This document shows, in pieces, positions 16,045-24,097 of a DNA stretch of 64,000 nucleotides. Position numbers and translations under genes: made by a program. The notes beneath the pieces were generated by a model. It did not search any database. It was not told where the DNA came from and saw nothing but the letters and a program-made list of their open reading frames with translations. Positions within the stretch are counted from its first letter, which is position 1; each line of letters begins with the position of its first letter. This stretch comes from CAIYRG01 sp965247505 (GTDB lineage: Bacteria > Pseudomonadota > Alphaproteobacteria > Micropepsales > Micropepsaceae): NCBI GenBank assembly GCA_965247505.1, contig OZ252020.1, positions 248,001-312,000 on the forward strand, written 5' to 3'.

Positions 16045-17973
16045 TTATTCCGCCACTTCTGCGGGGTGCGTTTCTGCACTTTGGGGCGCATCCTCGCCTT
16101 CATGCGCGATCCCGGGCGTAACCATGGGATCGTTTTCAACGGCCTGCAGCCGCGCGCGCACCTCGGCCGCCTCGCGCTGCCGGTTCCACATCGCAGCATA
16201 GGCCCCGCCCCTCGCCACAAGATCGTCATGCTTGCCGCGTTCGACGATACGCCCATGATCGAGCACAAGGATCTCATCGGCATCGATAATTGTCGAAAGC
16301 CTATGTGCGATCACCAATGCCGTTCGGTTCTTTGATACCAATTTCAGCGCGGACTGAATCTCGCGCTCAGTATGGGTGTCGAGCGCCGATGTCGCCTCGT
16401 CCAGAATAAGGATCGGGGGGTTCTTCAAAAGGGTGCGCGCAATCGCGACACGCTGCTTTTCGCCGCCCGAAAGCTTCAATCCGCGCTCGCCGACCATGCT
16501 CTCATAACCTTGCGGAAGCTGACGAATGAATGGATCTATTTTGGCAAGGCGCGCTGCTTCGAGAATTTCTGCCTCCGATGCACCGATGCGGCCATAGGAA
16601 ATATTGTAGTGGATGGTGTCGTTGAACAAGACAGTATCTTGGGGAACAATCCCGATTGCAGAACGCAGCGAGGCTTGAGTTACGTCACGAATGTCTTGGC
16701 CGTCTATGGTCACACTGCCCGACTGAATGTCGTAGAACCGGTAAAGAATGCGGGAGATTGTCGATTTTCCCGCCCCTGAGGGGCCGACAATTGCAACGGT
16801 TTTGCCTTCCGGAACGCGAAAACTGACGCCTTTTAGAACCGTACGCTCGCGCTCATAGGAAAAGACGACATCTTCGAAGACGATCTCGCCTTTCTTGACC
16901 TCAAGCGGTCTGGCATTAGGCGAATCTTCGACTTCGGGAGGCTGGCGCAGGAGAGAGAACATCGCCTCCATATCGATTAGCGCCTGCTGCGTGTCGCGGT
17001 ACACGGTGCCCAAAAGATGTAGTGGCTGCGCAAACTGAATCAGCAACGCGTTGACCATCACCAGATCGCCAAGGGTTTGCGTACCGGCCTGGATTGCCAC
17101 CACGCTCATCCACATGATGGTGATAAGGCCCGCAGCAACAATTACAGCCTGCACGGTATTGAGAATGGACAGCGAATATTGCGTCATAATCGACGCGTCG
17201 GCGTATTTTACCATCGCCGAATCGAAGCGCTTCTCTTCATGCATTTCGGCGTTGAAATATTTTACGGTCTCGTAATTAAGGAGACTGTCAACCGCCTTAG
17301 TGTTCGCCTCATTGTCGGAATCGTTCATCTTGCGCCGAATGGCGATGCGCCAGCGCGTAATACGAAATGTAGAATAAATATAGGCGGTAATCATCAATAT
17401 GATTACGAGCGCAAACCAGAAATCGAACTGCCAAAATAATACGCCGGCGATCAGGACAACTTCGAGCAGCGTCGGCAGTCCATGCGAGACGAAAAGCGCT
17501 AGGAGGCGGTCTATGGCTTTGGTGCCGCGGTCGATAACGCGCGAAAGGCCGCCGGTGCGCCGCTCCAAATGAAAACGCAGCGACAGCGCGTGCATGTGAT
17601 GAAAGGTCTGAACCGCGATCTGGCGCAGGGCGTGATAGACGACTTTGGTGAATATCGCGTCGCGAACTTGCGCAATGGCCTGCATCATGACTCTGGCGAA
17701 ACCGTAAGCGACAATGAATGCGACTGGCACGGCGACGGCAACAGCCAATGGGTTTTCTTCAAGATAGTCGATCGCTCCTTTGAGCAAGAAAGGCACGGCC
17801 ACGGTTATCAATTTCGCAAGCACAAGCAGCACAACCGAGATGATCGCGCGCGTTTTGAGGTCGGGCCTTCGCTTGGGCCACAGATAGGGAATAATCTCGG
17901 TCAGCGGCTGCAGGCTCGGATCGCCGTCGCGCACGCTGCCATGCTTTAAAGATCTGCCGCCATAGGTATTCAT
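16045..17973 (-). CDS. Atm1/HMT1-type ABC exporter (membrane-ATPase half transporter)
   Basis: From MNTYGGRSLKHGS the protein has 642 residues: six membrane helices (about 45-340), then an ATPase domain with Walker A GPSGAGKST, Q-loop IGIVPQDTVLFNDT, signature LSGGEKQRVA, Walker B ILILDEATSALD and H-loop AHRLST. NYETVKYFNAE in the membrane part is the Atm1-specific stretch. Bacterial members export glutathione-linked metals or sulfur species. A longer frame starts at 18168, but its extra N-terminus is unlike the family. It is convergent with the cold-shock gene and divergent from the LOG gene. Confidence 0.9.
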   Translation of the reverse strand: MNTYGGRSLKHGSVRDGDPSLQPLTEIIPYLWPKRRPDLKTRAIISVVLLVLAKLITVAVPFLLKGAIDYLEENPLAVAVAVPVAFIVAYGFARVMMQAIAQVRDAIFTKVVYHALRQIAVQTFHHMHALSLRFHLERRTGGLSRVIDRGTKAIDRLLALFVSHGLPTLLEVVLIAGVLFWQFDFWFALVIILMITAYIYSTFRITRWRIAIRRKMNDSDNEANTKAVDSLLNYETVKYFNAEMHEEKRFDSAMVKYADASIMTQYSLSILNTVQAVIVAAGLITIMWMSVVAIQAGTQTLGDLVMVNALLIQFAQPLHLLGTVYRDTQQALIDMEAMFSLLRQPPEVEDSPNARPLEVKKGEIVFEDVVFSYERERTVLKGVSFRVPEGKTVAIVGPSGAGKSTISRILYRFYDIQSGSVTIDGQDIRDVTQASLRSAIGIVPQDTVLFNDTIHYNISYGRIGASEAEILEAARLAKIDPFIRQLPQGYESMVGERGLKLSGGEKQRVAIARTLLKNPPILILDEATSALDTHTEREIQSALKLVSKNRTALVIAHRLSTIIDADEILVLDHGRIVERGKHDDLVARGGAYAAMWNRQREAAEVRARLQAVENDPMVTPGIAHEGEDAPQSAETHPAEVAE

Positions 17974-18146
17974 AGATGAAACATTCTTTCCCTTGGCCGC
18001 GCGGGCCAGGCGTGAGGCTACTCCCCTCTCTACCGAGTGGCGGGAGATTCTAGCAAGCCCTACTCCCAAAACCGCGCAATTGGCCTGGGGGTTGAAAATC
18101 AGATGGGCTAAACATGTCATTAAATGTGCTATCGGGCCGCATATAG

Positions 18147-18737
18147 TTGAAAATAGATCGGAGGGCATCCGTCATTTCGAACTCCTTGCCCGGAATATGC
18201 GTATTTTGTGGCTCCTCGCATGGCGACGATCCCGCCTTTGCGCAGGCTGCCCGTCGTTTCGGAACACTGATCGCGAGAAACGGCTTTCGGCTGGTATTTG
18301 GAGGCGGACGAATCGGCCTCATGGGAGAAGTTGCGGGGGGCGTCACCGAAGAAGATGGTCAAATTCTTGGCATCATCCCGGACTTCCTGCGTCATTTGGA
18401 ACCACCACTTCGTGATGCCTCCAAGATCGTGGTGACCGAAACACTCAATGAGCGCAAGACAAAGATGTTCGTAGCCGCTGAGGGCTTTGCGGTGCTGGCC
18501 GGCGGGCTTGGCACGCTCGACGAATTTTTCGAGGCCTATACCGAGGCGCAACTCAAGCAACACACGAAGCCAATCGTCTTGATCAACACAAAAAACTATT
18601 TTGAACCACTTATCGGCTTGATCGAACATTCGATCGCGCATGGCTTTGCCAATTTGGCGTCCAAGGATCTATTCAAAATCGTGGACACGCCCGAAGACGC
18701 TATCAAGATTTTTGTGGAGCAGCGGGCATCGGCTTGA
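18147..18737 (+). CDS. LOG-family protein (TIGR00730), cytokinin-riboside phosphoribohydrolase-like
   Basis: The 196-residue Rossmann-type protein has GICVFCGSSHG near the start, LVFGGGRIGLMGEVA, and the AMP-binding/catalytic signature in the form LAGGLGTLDEFFE (family: PGGxGTxxE; here Ala replaces Pro). Bacterial relatives hydrolyse nucleoside 5'-monophosphates to base and ribose phosphate. The start is unclear: the TTG at 18147 has no Shine-Dalgarno, while a perfect GGAGG at 18160-18164 points, nine bases on, to an ATT at 18174 in the same frame. The 3' end overlaps the convergent rarD gene by 35 bases. Confidence 0.88.
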   Translation: MKIDRRASVISNSLPGICVFCGSSHGDDPAFAQAARRFGTLIARNGFRLVFGGGRIGLMGEVAGGVTEEDGQILGIIPDFLRHLEPPLRDASKIVVTETLNERKTKMFVAAEGFAVLAGGLGTLDEFFEAYTEAQLKQHTKPIVLINTKNYFEPLIGLIEHSIAHGFANLASKDLFKIVDTPEDAIKIFVEQRASA

Positions 18738-19608
18738 GTCGCTTCTCTCGGTCGAAGGCCAGAAGTAGAAGCGCGCACCATACACATCCAAAGGTCAGCC
18801 CGTGGACCAGCGTAAAAACTTCCCCAAAGGCGTAGACGGCCACCACCAAAGCTATGGTCGGACCAATATATTGTAAAAAACCGAGCGTGCTGAGGCGCAG
18901 TTGGCGCGCCGCGGTGGAAAATAAAATAAGCGGCACAGCGGTGATAGGGCCGCAGAGAATAAGCAAAATATCCGTATACGGATTTCCATTCAAAAACATG
19001 GCTTGGCCGCTGGCCTGCCAATAGACCACAAGGACAAAGCCAAAGGGGAGCAACAACATCGCTTCCACAAAAACGCCATCCAGGCCGCCAATATTGGCGA
19101 TCTTGCGAAAGTAACCGTAAAAAGAAAAAGACAGACCCAAGGCCAGAGCAATATAGGGAACTGCGCCAAGCGCTATAGCTTGAACCACCACGGCGGCGAC
19201 CCCGAGCGCAACAGCGACCCAACGAAGAACACTTAATCTCTCGCCCAAGAGCAGGACCCCAAGCGCGATATTGGCCAGCGGATTGATGAAGTAACCGAAT
19301 GCGGCTTGAAGGATCTGCTCGGAGACCGCCGCCCAAACCATAACGCCCCAGTTGAAGGCGATCAGAAGGCCGGTAACCATTAGCGTCGCAAGAAGCCGTT
19401 TGCTGCGAAGACTTTCGATAATATTTGCGAGGCGGCCACTGAATGCGATGACGGTTCCGACCGCAACCGCGCACCAAATGACGCGGTGAACCGTGATTTC
19501 CCAATGCGGGATCGCAATCAACAGATGCCAGTAAAGCGGGCTAAGACCCCACAACGTATAAGCGGCTACTCCATAGAGCAGCCCGGCGCGCGTATCTTGT
19601 TGCGGCAT
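18703..19608 (-). CDS. rarD: RarD-type EamA-family permease
   Basis: The 301-residue membrane protein begins with the RarD-specific GLLYGVAAYTLWGLSPLYWH, followed by EITVHRVIWC, and has about ten hydrophobic helices in two EamA repeats (NWGVMVWAAVSEQILQAAFG is also typical of RarD). RarD proteins are drug/metabolite exporters linked to chloramphenicol sensitivity; the natural substrate is unknown. It begins three bases after the cimA stop and overlaps the convergent LOG gene at its end, so it is most likely the last gene of the nadE-gltX-cysS-cimA-rarD transcript. Confidence 0.88.
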   Translation of the reverse strand: MPQQDTRAGLLYGVAAYTLWGLSPLYWHLLIAIPHWEITVHRVIWCAVAVGTVIAFSGRLANIIESLRSKRLLATLMVTGLLIAFNWGVMVWAAVSEQILQAAFGYFINPLANIALGVLLLGERLSVLRWVAVALGVAAVVVQAIALGAVPYIALALGLSFSFYGYFRKIANIGGLDGVFVEAMLLLPFGFVLVVYWQASGQAMFLNGNPYTDILLILCGPITAVPLILFSTAARQLRLSTLGFLQYIGPTIALVVAVYAFGEVFTLVHGLTFGCVWCALLLLAFDREKRLKPMPAAPQKS

Positions 19609-19611
19609 GGT

Positions 19612-21210
19612 TTATGCCGTCGCGCCGTCGCGATAGAGCATGTAGCAAACTGAATCCGAAAGCGCCTCAAAGGACGCATCGACAATATTCGGGGAAACGC
19701 CAACCGTGAACCAGCGCCGGCCCTCGTCATCCGCGCTCTCAATCATCACCCGCGTCACTGCCTCGGTGCCGCCGGTGAGAATGCGAACCTTGAAGTCGAC
19801 CAGCCTTAAGCCTTTCAGATAGCTCGAATATTTTCCCAAATCCTTGCGCAAGGCCTGATCGAGCGCGTTGACCGGACCGTTTCCGGTACCGACATTGTGG
19901 AACGCCTTCCCATCTACCTCGAGCTTCACGGATGCTTCCGAAACGGTGATGAGCTCGCCCAACGCATTGTGGCGGCGCTCGACAATCACGCGAAAGCCTT
20001 CGACGTAGAAATATTCAGGGACCTGACCGAGCGCGCGCCGGGCCAGCAGTTCGAACGAAGCATCCGCCCCATCATAGGCATAGCCCAAAAATTCACGCTG
20101 CTTTACATCATCCAAAAGCCGCGCGATGCGCTCGTCCTTTGCATCGACATCGATCCCACTTTCGGCAAGCCGCGCCAAAATATTCGATCGCCCCGCCTGA
20201 TCGGATACCAAAATGTGGCGGCTATTGCCGACCAATTCCGGCACCACATGTTCATAGGTGCGTGGATCTTTTTGCACTGCAGAGACATGCAGCCCGCCCT
20301 TATGGGCAAACGCCGAAGGCCCGACATAGGCGGCGTGTCGGTTGGGCGCGCGGTTCAAAATTTCGTCCAACAACCTCGAGGTCGAAGTGAGCTTGGTCAA
20401 TCCATCCACTGAAACTTTGCATTCCAATTCAGAAAAATACGGTTCTTTCAACATGATATTGGCCGCCACAGAACAAAGATTGGCATTGCCGCAGCGCTCA
20501 CCCAACCCGTTCAACGTGCCTTGCACTTGGCGCACGCCGCCGCGCACCGCGGCCAGGCTGACGGCCACTGCCTGCTCGGTATCATTATGGGCGTGAATGC
20601 CGAGATTGGCCTTTGGGAATTTGGCTTTCACCTCGGAAACAATTCTGTACGCCACTTCCGGCATGGTGCCGCCATTGGTGTCGCACAGCACCAACCAGGA
20701 CACGCCGGCCTCTAGCGCCGCTTCAAGGCAGGACATTGCATAGTCCTTATTGGCTTTGTAGCCGTCGAAGAAATGTTCGGCGTCGAACAAGGCTTCGCGC
20801 TTTTTGCCCAGCACGGCTGCAATGGATTCGGTTATGTTGGTGATGTTTTCGCTAAGCGAAATTCCCAAAGCAACCTCAACTTGGAAATCCCAACTCTTTC
20901 CCACTAGGCAAATCGCGCCGGCATTGGTGTCGAGCAATGCTGCGAGCCCTGGATCATTGCCCGCACTCCTACCTGAACGCTTGGTCATGCCGAAGGCGGT
21001 AAGCTTGGCGTTTTGCAAAGCAGGCGGGCTGGTGAAGAAAGCGGTGTCGGTTGGGTTCGCACCCGGCCACCCGCCTTCGATATAATCGACACCGAGCTCG
21101 TCCAGCTCACGCGCGATTGTGTTCTTGTCTTCGGCCGAGAAATCGACGCCTTGCGTTTGCGCCCCATCGCGCAAAGTCGTGTCGAACAAATAGAGGCGCT
21201 CGCGCGTCAT
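19612..21210 (-). CDS. cimA: (R)-citramalate synthase
   Basis: The 532-residue protein is a full-length CimA: LYLFDTTLRDGAQTQGVDFS is the DRE-TIM signature with the catalytic Arg and metal Asp, LGIHAHNDTEQAVAVSLAAV provides the HxH metal ligands, and GTLNGLGERCGNANLCS follows. The C-terminal LeuA-type allosteric domain (from about 390, VDGKAFHNVGTGNGPVNALD) normally senses isoleucine. It condenses pyruvate and acetyl-CoA to citramalate for threonine-independent isoleucine synthesis. It lies 53 bases downstream of cysS. A short stretch at 21229-21250 in the gap (TGTCACCCCGGGCGAG) resembles the repeat family at 36236 and 60491. Confidence 0.92.
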   Translation of the reverse strand: MTRERLYLFDTTLRDGAQTQGVDFSAEDKNTIARELDELGVDYIEGGWPGANPTDTAFFTSPPALQNAKLTAFGMTKRSGRSAGNDPGLAALLDTNAGAICLVGKSWDFQVEVALGISLSENITNITESIAAVLGKKREALFDAEHFFDGYKANKDYAMSCLEAALEAGVSWLVLCDTNGGTMPEVAYRIVSEVKAKFPKANLGIHAHNDTEQAVAVSLAAVRGGVRQVQGTLNGLGERCGNANLCSVAANIMLKEPYFSELECKVSVDGLTKLTSTSRLLDEILNRAPNRHAAYVGPSAFAHKGGLHVSAVQKDPRTYEHVVPELVGNSRHILVSDQAGRSNILARLAESGIDVDAKDERIARLLDDVKQREFLGYAYDGADASFELLARRALGQVPEYFYVEGFRVIVERRHNALGELITVSEASVKLEVDGKAFHNVGTGNGPVNALDQALRKDLGKYSSYLKGLRLVDFKVRILTGGTEAVTRVMIESADDEGRRWFTVGVSPNIVDASFEALSDSVCYMLYRDGATA

Positions 21211-21262
21211 TTGCGCACCCCCCTATCTGTCACCCCGGGCGAGCTCTGGGTTTGAGCACACC

Positions 21263-22573
21263 TCATCGCTTGACCTCCCAGTCTGTGCCGTCGGGGCCGT
21301 CTTTCAACATGATGCCCTTTTCCAATAATGCGTCGCGAATGCGGTCGGCCTCGGCAAAGTCTTTGGCTTTACGCGCGGCGTTGCGCGCCTCGATGCTTTT
21401 TGCGATTTCTTCCACATCAACCGAACCCTTTATTGCGATTTTCTCTCGAACGCTGGAAAACCCGAGAAGGCCCAAACCACCCGCCAATTCACGCTCGTGA
21501 GCCTTGTGAAGCTCGGAAATAGCCTGCGGGGTATTTAGATCATCGCATAATGCGGCCAGGAAATCTTTGCCCAGACTGTGAGTAGCGATGGGTTCTGCAA
21601 TCGCATACCAGCGCTCGAGTACGGCCAAACTCTCCTTCAATGCGCGCAACGTCCAATCGAACGGTTGGCGATAATGGGTGCGAAGCATGTTGAAGCGCAA
21701 CACCTCGCCCGGCCAATCTTTCAGCAAATCCTGAATCGTAAAGAAATTTCCCAAGCTTTTGGACATCTTCTGCCCTTCGACTTGCAGAAACCCATTATGC
21801 ATCCAGATTTTTGCAAAAGAGTTGTCGCCATACACGCTCTGGGATTGTGCGATTTCGTTTTCATGATGGGGAAATTGAAGATCGATGCCGCCGCCATGAA
21901 TGTCGAAACTCTCGCCCAATAGCGTTGCGCTCATCGCCGAGCATTCGATATGCCAGCCAGGCCGTCCGCGGCCCCAGGGTGAGTCCCAGCCCGGTAATTC
22001 AGACGTAGAAGGTTTCCACAAAACAAAATCCATCGGATTTTTCTTGTAAGGCGCAACTTCAACGCGCGCACCTGCCACCATCTCATTGATCGAGCGTCGC
22101 GAGAGTTTGCCGTAATCGGCTTTCGACGAAACGTCAAAGAGCACATGGCCTTCCGCCGTATAGGCATTGCCGTTTGCGATCAATGCCTCGATCATTGCAA
22201 CCATCTGAGCGATATATTCTGTCGCGCGCGGCTCATGGGTCGGTGGCATACAGCCCAACGCGGAAACATCATTGTGAAACTGCGCCGCGGTGTTTTCGGT
22301 CAGCTCGCGAATGGAGCAACCTTCCGCCGCCGCCCGCGCATTTATCTTGTCGTCCACATCGGTGATGTTGCGGACATAGGTGACATGCGCCTCGCCATAG
22401 AGATGGCGCAGCAGCCGGAACAATACGTCGAAGACAATCTCAGGCCGCGCATTGCCGATATGGGCGTAATCATAGACCGTTGGTCCGCAGACATAGAGGC
22501 GGACATTTTTTTCGTCCAAGGGACGGAAATCTTCTTTGGACTTGGTCAGCGTGTTGTAGAGGCGAAGCGCCAT
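21263..22573 (-). CDS. cysS: Cysteinyl-tRNA synthetase
   Basis: A 436-residue class I synthetase. YVCGPTVYDYAHIGNARPEI holds the zinc Cys and the HIGH-type motif (HIGN), GRPGWHIECSAMS holds further zinc ligands, and QKMSKSLGNF is KMSKS. The shorter C-terminal part fits alphaproteobacterial CysRS. I start it at the ATG at 22573 (MALRLYNTLTKS) rather than a TTG four codons upstream. The 133 bases before it follow a short Cys-rich leader frame, so its expression may respond to cysteine or charged tRNA-Cys. It is in the nadE-gltX-cysS-cimA-rarD run. Confidence 0.93.
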   Translation of the reverse strand: MALRLYNTLTKSKEDFRPLDEKNVRLYVCGPTVYDYAHIGNARPEIVFDVLFRLLRHLYGEAHVTYVRNITDVDDKINARAAAEGCSIRELTENTAAQFHNDVSALGCMPPTHEPRATEYIAQMVAMIEALIANGNAYTAEGHVLFDVSSKADYGKLSRRSINEMVAGARVEVAPYKKNPMDFVLWKPSTSELPGWDSPWGRGRPGWHIECSAMSATLLGESFDIHGGGIDLQFPHHENEIAQSQSVYGDNSFAKIWMHNGFLQVEGQKMSKSLGNFFTIQDLLKDWPGEVLRFNMLRTHYRQPFDWTLRALKESLAVLERWYAIAEPIATHSLGKDFLAALCDDLNTPQAISELHKAHERELAGGLGLLGFSSVREKIAIKGSVDVEEIAKSIEARNAARKAKDFAEADRIRDALLEKGIMLKDGPDGTDWEVKR

Positions 22574-22696
22574 ATTATTTCTCAATAGCAGTATTTCGTT
22601 CGAATGACTGAGCCGTTGAAACGCACTTCCGAAGAAGACCGAAACGACTCAATGCGGCAAAACCAATATTAGCGATGTAGATAGGGGGAGAGTCTT

Positions 22697-22717
22697 TTTG
22701 CGGCGGCTAGCCGCAAA
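22697..22717 (-). promoter_or_regulatory. Hairpin overlapping the end of the Cys leader ORF
   Basis: On the minus strand TTTGCGGC (22717-22710) pairs perfectly with GCCGCAAA (22704-22697) around TAGCC. The 5' arm contains the last Cys codon, the Gly codon and runs into the stop of the leader frame. A ribosome stalled on the Cys codons would block this stem; one that finishes would not remain. No U run follows, so it is not a simple intrinsic terminator. It could pair with other leader segments or act at translation or through Rho. Confidence 0.5.
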
Positions 22718-22757
22718 TAATGCAAATCCGGCAAATGTCGATGACCCTGGTGGTCAT
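22707..22757 (-). CDS. Cysteine-rich leader peptide upstream of cysS (16 aa)
   Basis: The frame reads MTTRVIDICRICIICG and stops with TAG. Three of its last eight residues are Cys. Its ATG overlaps the gltX stop as ATGA and is preceded by a strong AAAGGAGAGA, so it should be well translated and coupled to gltX. A perfect 8-bp hairpin overlaps its 3' end, and cysS begins 133 bases later. This is the expected layout of an attenuator sensing cysteine or charged tRNA-Cys. The xVDxCRxxxC-like look recalls short Cys leader peptides described before sulfur genes in mycobacteria and other actinobacteria. Regulation is inferred from layout only. Confidence 0.65.
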   Translation of the reverse strand: MTTRVIDICRICIICG

Positions 22758-24097
22758 GCCGTCTCTCCTTTAAGGCGCGCGAGCACCCGTGCCCGCCCGA
22801 TGAGCGGTAGCAGCTTTGCCAGCTCCGGTCCATTTTCGCGCCCCGTGAGCGCAAGGCGCAAAGGATGATACAGCCCACGCCCTTTTCGACCCGTCTCGCT
22901 TGCGACCGCCTTGGTCCAGGCGCCCCAGCTCTCAAGCGTGAAAGGCTCGTCGGGCAGGAGTTCCGCGGCTTTTCCCAGCATTTCGATATCTTCGCGCGTT
23001 GGCACCACGGGCCCTTCGATTAGAGACTTAAATTCAACCACGTCGGCAATCTTCGTAATATTTGAGCGTACCGCTTCCCAGAACTCCGGCCCGATATCAC
23101 AATCCAACAAAGCCAATTTCTCGCGAACTTCGGCATATTCAAGCCGGTGGAGCAGTTTCGCGCTCAAGGCGCCCAGCTCGGCTGGATCGAACCGTGCCGG
23201 GGCGCGGCCGATCTTCGAAAATTTGAATTCGGCGCTCAGCTCATCCAAGGAAGGTTTCGGTTCCACAGGGTCCGAAGTCCCAATTTTGGCGAGATAGGTC
23301 GCGAGCGCGAGTGGCTCAATCCCATCTTCGCGCATGCGCTGGAGTGAGAGCGAGCCCAACCGTTTGGAAAGGGCCTCACCTTTCGCACCCACAAGAAGTG
23401 GATGATGCGCAAAGCGCGGCGGTGCTGCGCCGAGGGCTTGGAATATCTCAACCTGCGCGGCGCTGTTCGTCACATGATCCTCGCCGCGAATGACATGGCT
23501 GACGCCAAGCTCGAAATCGTCAACTACGGATGGTAGCGTGTAGAGATAGCTCCCGTCGGCGCGGATCAACACCGGATCCGAAACATTTGCGGTATCGATT
23601 TCGACATGTCCGCGAACGAGATCGTCCCAGGCAATCTTTGTCCGGGACAATAAAAATCGCCAATGAGGCTTACCCCCCTCGGCTTCCAATTTCGCACGCT
23701 CTTCATCGTCTAATTTAAGCGCTGCCCGATCGTAAACCGGCGGAAGGTGCCTTGCCTGAAGCCGCTTGCGCTTTCTGTCGAGCTCGTCCGGCGTTTCGTA
23801 ACAAGGATAGAGCTTGCCCGCCTCTTTCAATCTATCAACTGCCAAATGGTAGCGCTCTTCGCGCGCTGATTGGCGCGCAAGCGCATCATGACGAACACCA
23901 AGCCAGGCGAGGTCTTCCAAAATCGCGGCTTCGAATTCCTTTGTCGAGCGCTCACGATCGGTGTCATCGATGCGTAAGAGAAATTTTCCACCATTTGCGT
24001 AAGTGAACAGATAATTCATCACCGCCGTGCGGGCATTGCCGGCATGAAGAAGCCCCGTGGGCGATGGCGCGAAGCGAACAAGAATGTTATCGGGCAT
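22754..24097 (-). CDS. gltX: Glutamyl-tRNA synthetase
   Basis: The 447-residue protein (from MPDNILVRFAPSPTG) is a class I GluRS with FAPSPTGLLHAGNARTAVMN as the HIGH region (HAGN form, seen in one of the two alphaproteobacterial GluRS types) and GEALSKRLGSLSL as KMSKS. The middle contains RIDDTDRERS and HVIRGEDHVTNSAAQ. A second, more canonical gltX may exist elsewhere; one of two paralogs often charges tRNA-Gln for later amidation. It overlaps the nadE stop by 11 bases, and its own stop overlaps the Cys leader start. Confidence 0.92.
   Translation of the reverse strand: MPDNILVRFAPSPTGLLHAGNARTAVMNYLFTYANGGKFLLRIDDTDRERSTKEFEAAILEDLAWLGVRHDALARQSAREERYHLAVDRLKEAGKLYPCYETPDELDRKRKRLQARHLPPVYDRAALKLDDEERAKLEAEGGKPHWRFLLSRTKIAWDDLVRGHVEIDTANVSDPVLIRADGSYLYTLPSVVDDFELGVSHVIRGEDHVTNSAAQVEIFQALGAAPPRFAHHPLLVGAKGEALSKRLGSLSLQRMREDGIEPLALATYLAKIGTSDPVEPKPSLDELSAEFKFSKIGRAPARFDPAELGALSAKLLHRLEYAEVREKLALLDCDIGPEFWEAVRSNITKIADVVEFKSLIEGPVVPTREDIEMLGKAAELLPDEPFTLESWGAWTKAVASETGRKGRGLYHPLRLALTGRENGPELAKLLPLIGRARVLARLKGETA

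Noticed and set aside
18000..18168. N-terminal extension of the ABC exporter to 18168
   Set aside because: The extra residues are unlike the Atm1 family and the internal ATG at 17973 fits its usual length.
22697..22717. Hairpin as an intrinsic terminator
   Set aside because: No U run follows the stem on the minus strand, so only a regulatory or Rho-linked role remains possible.
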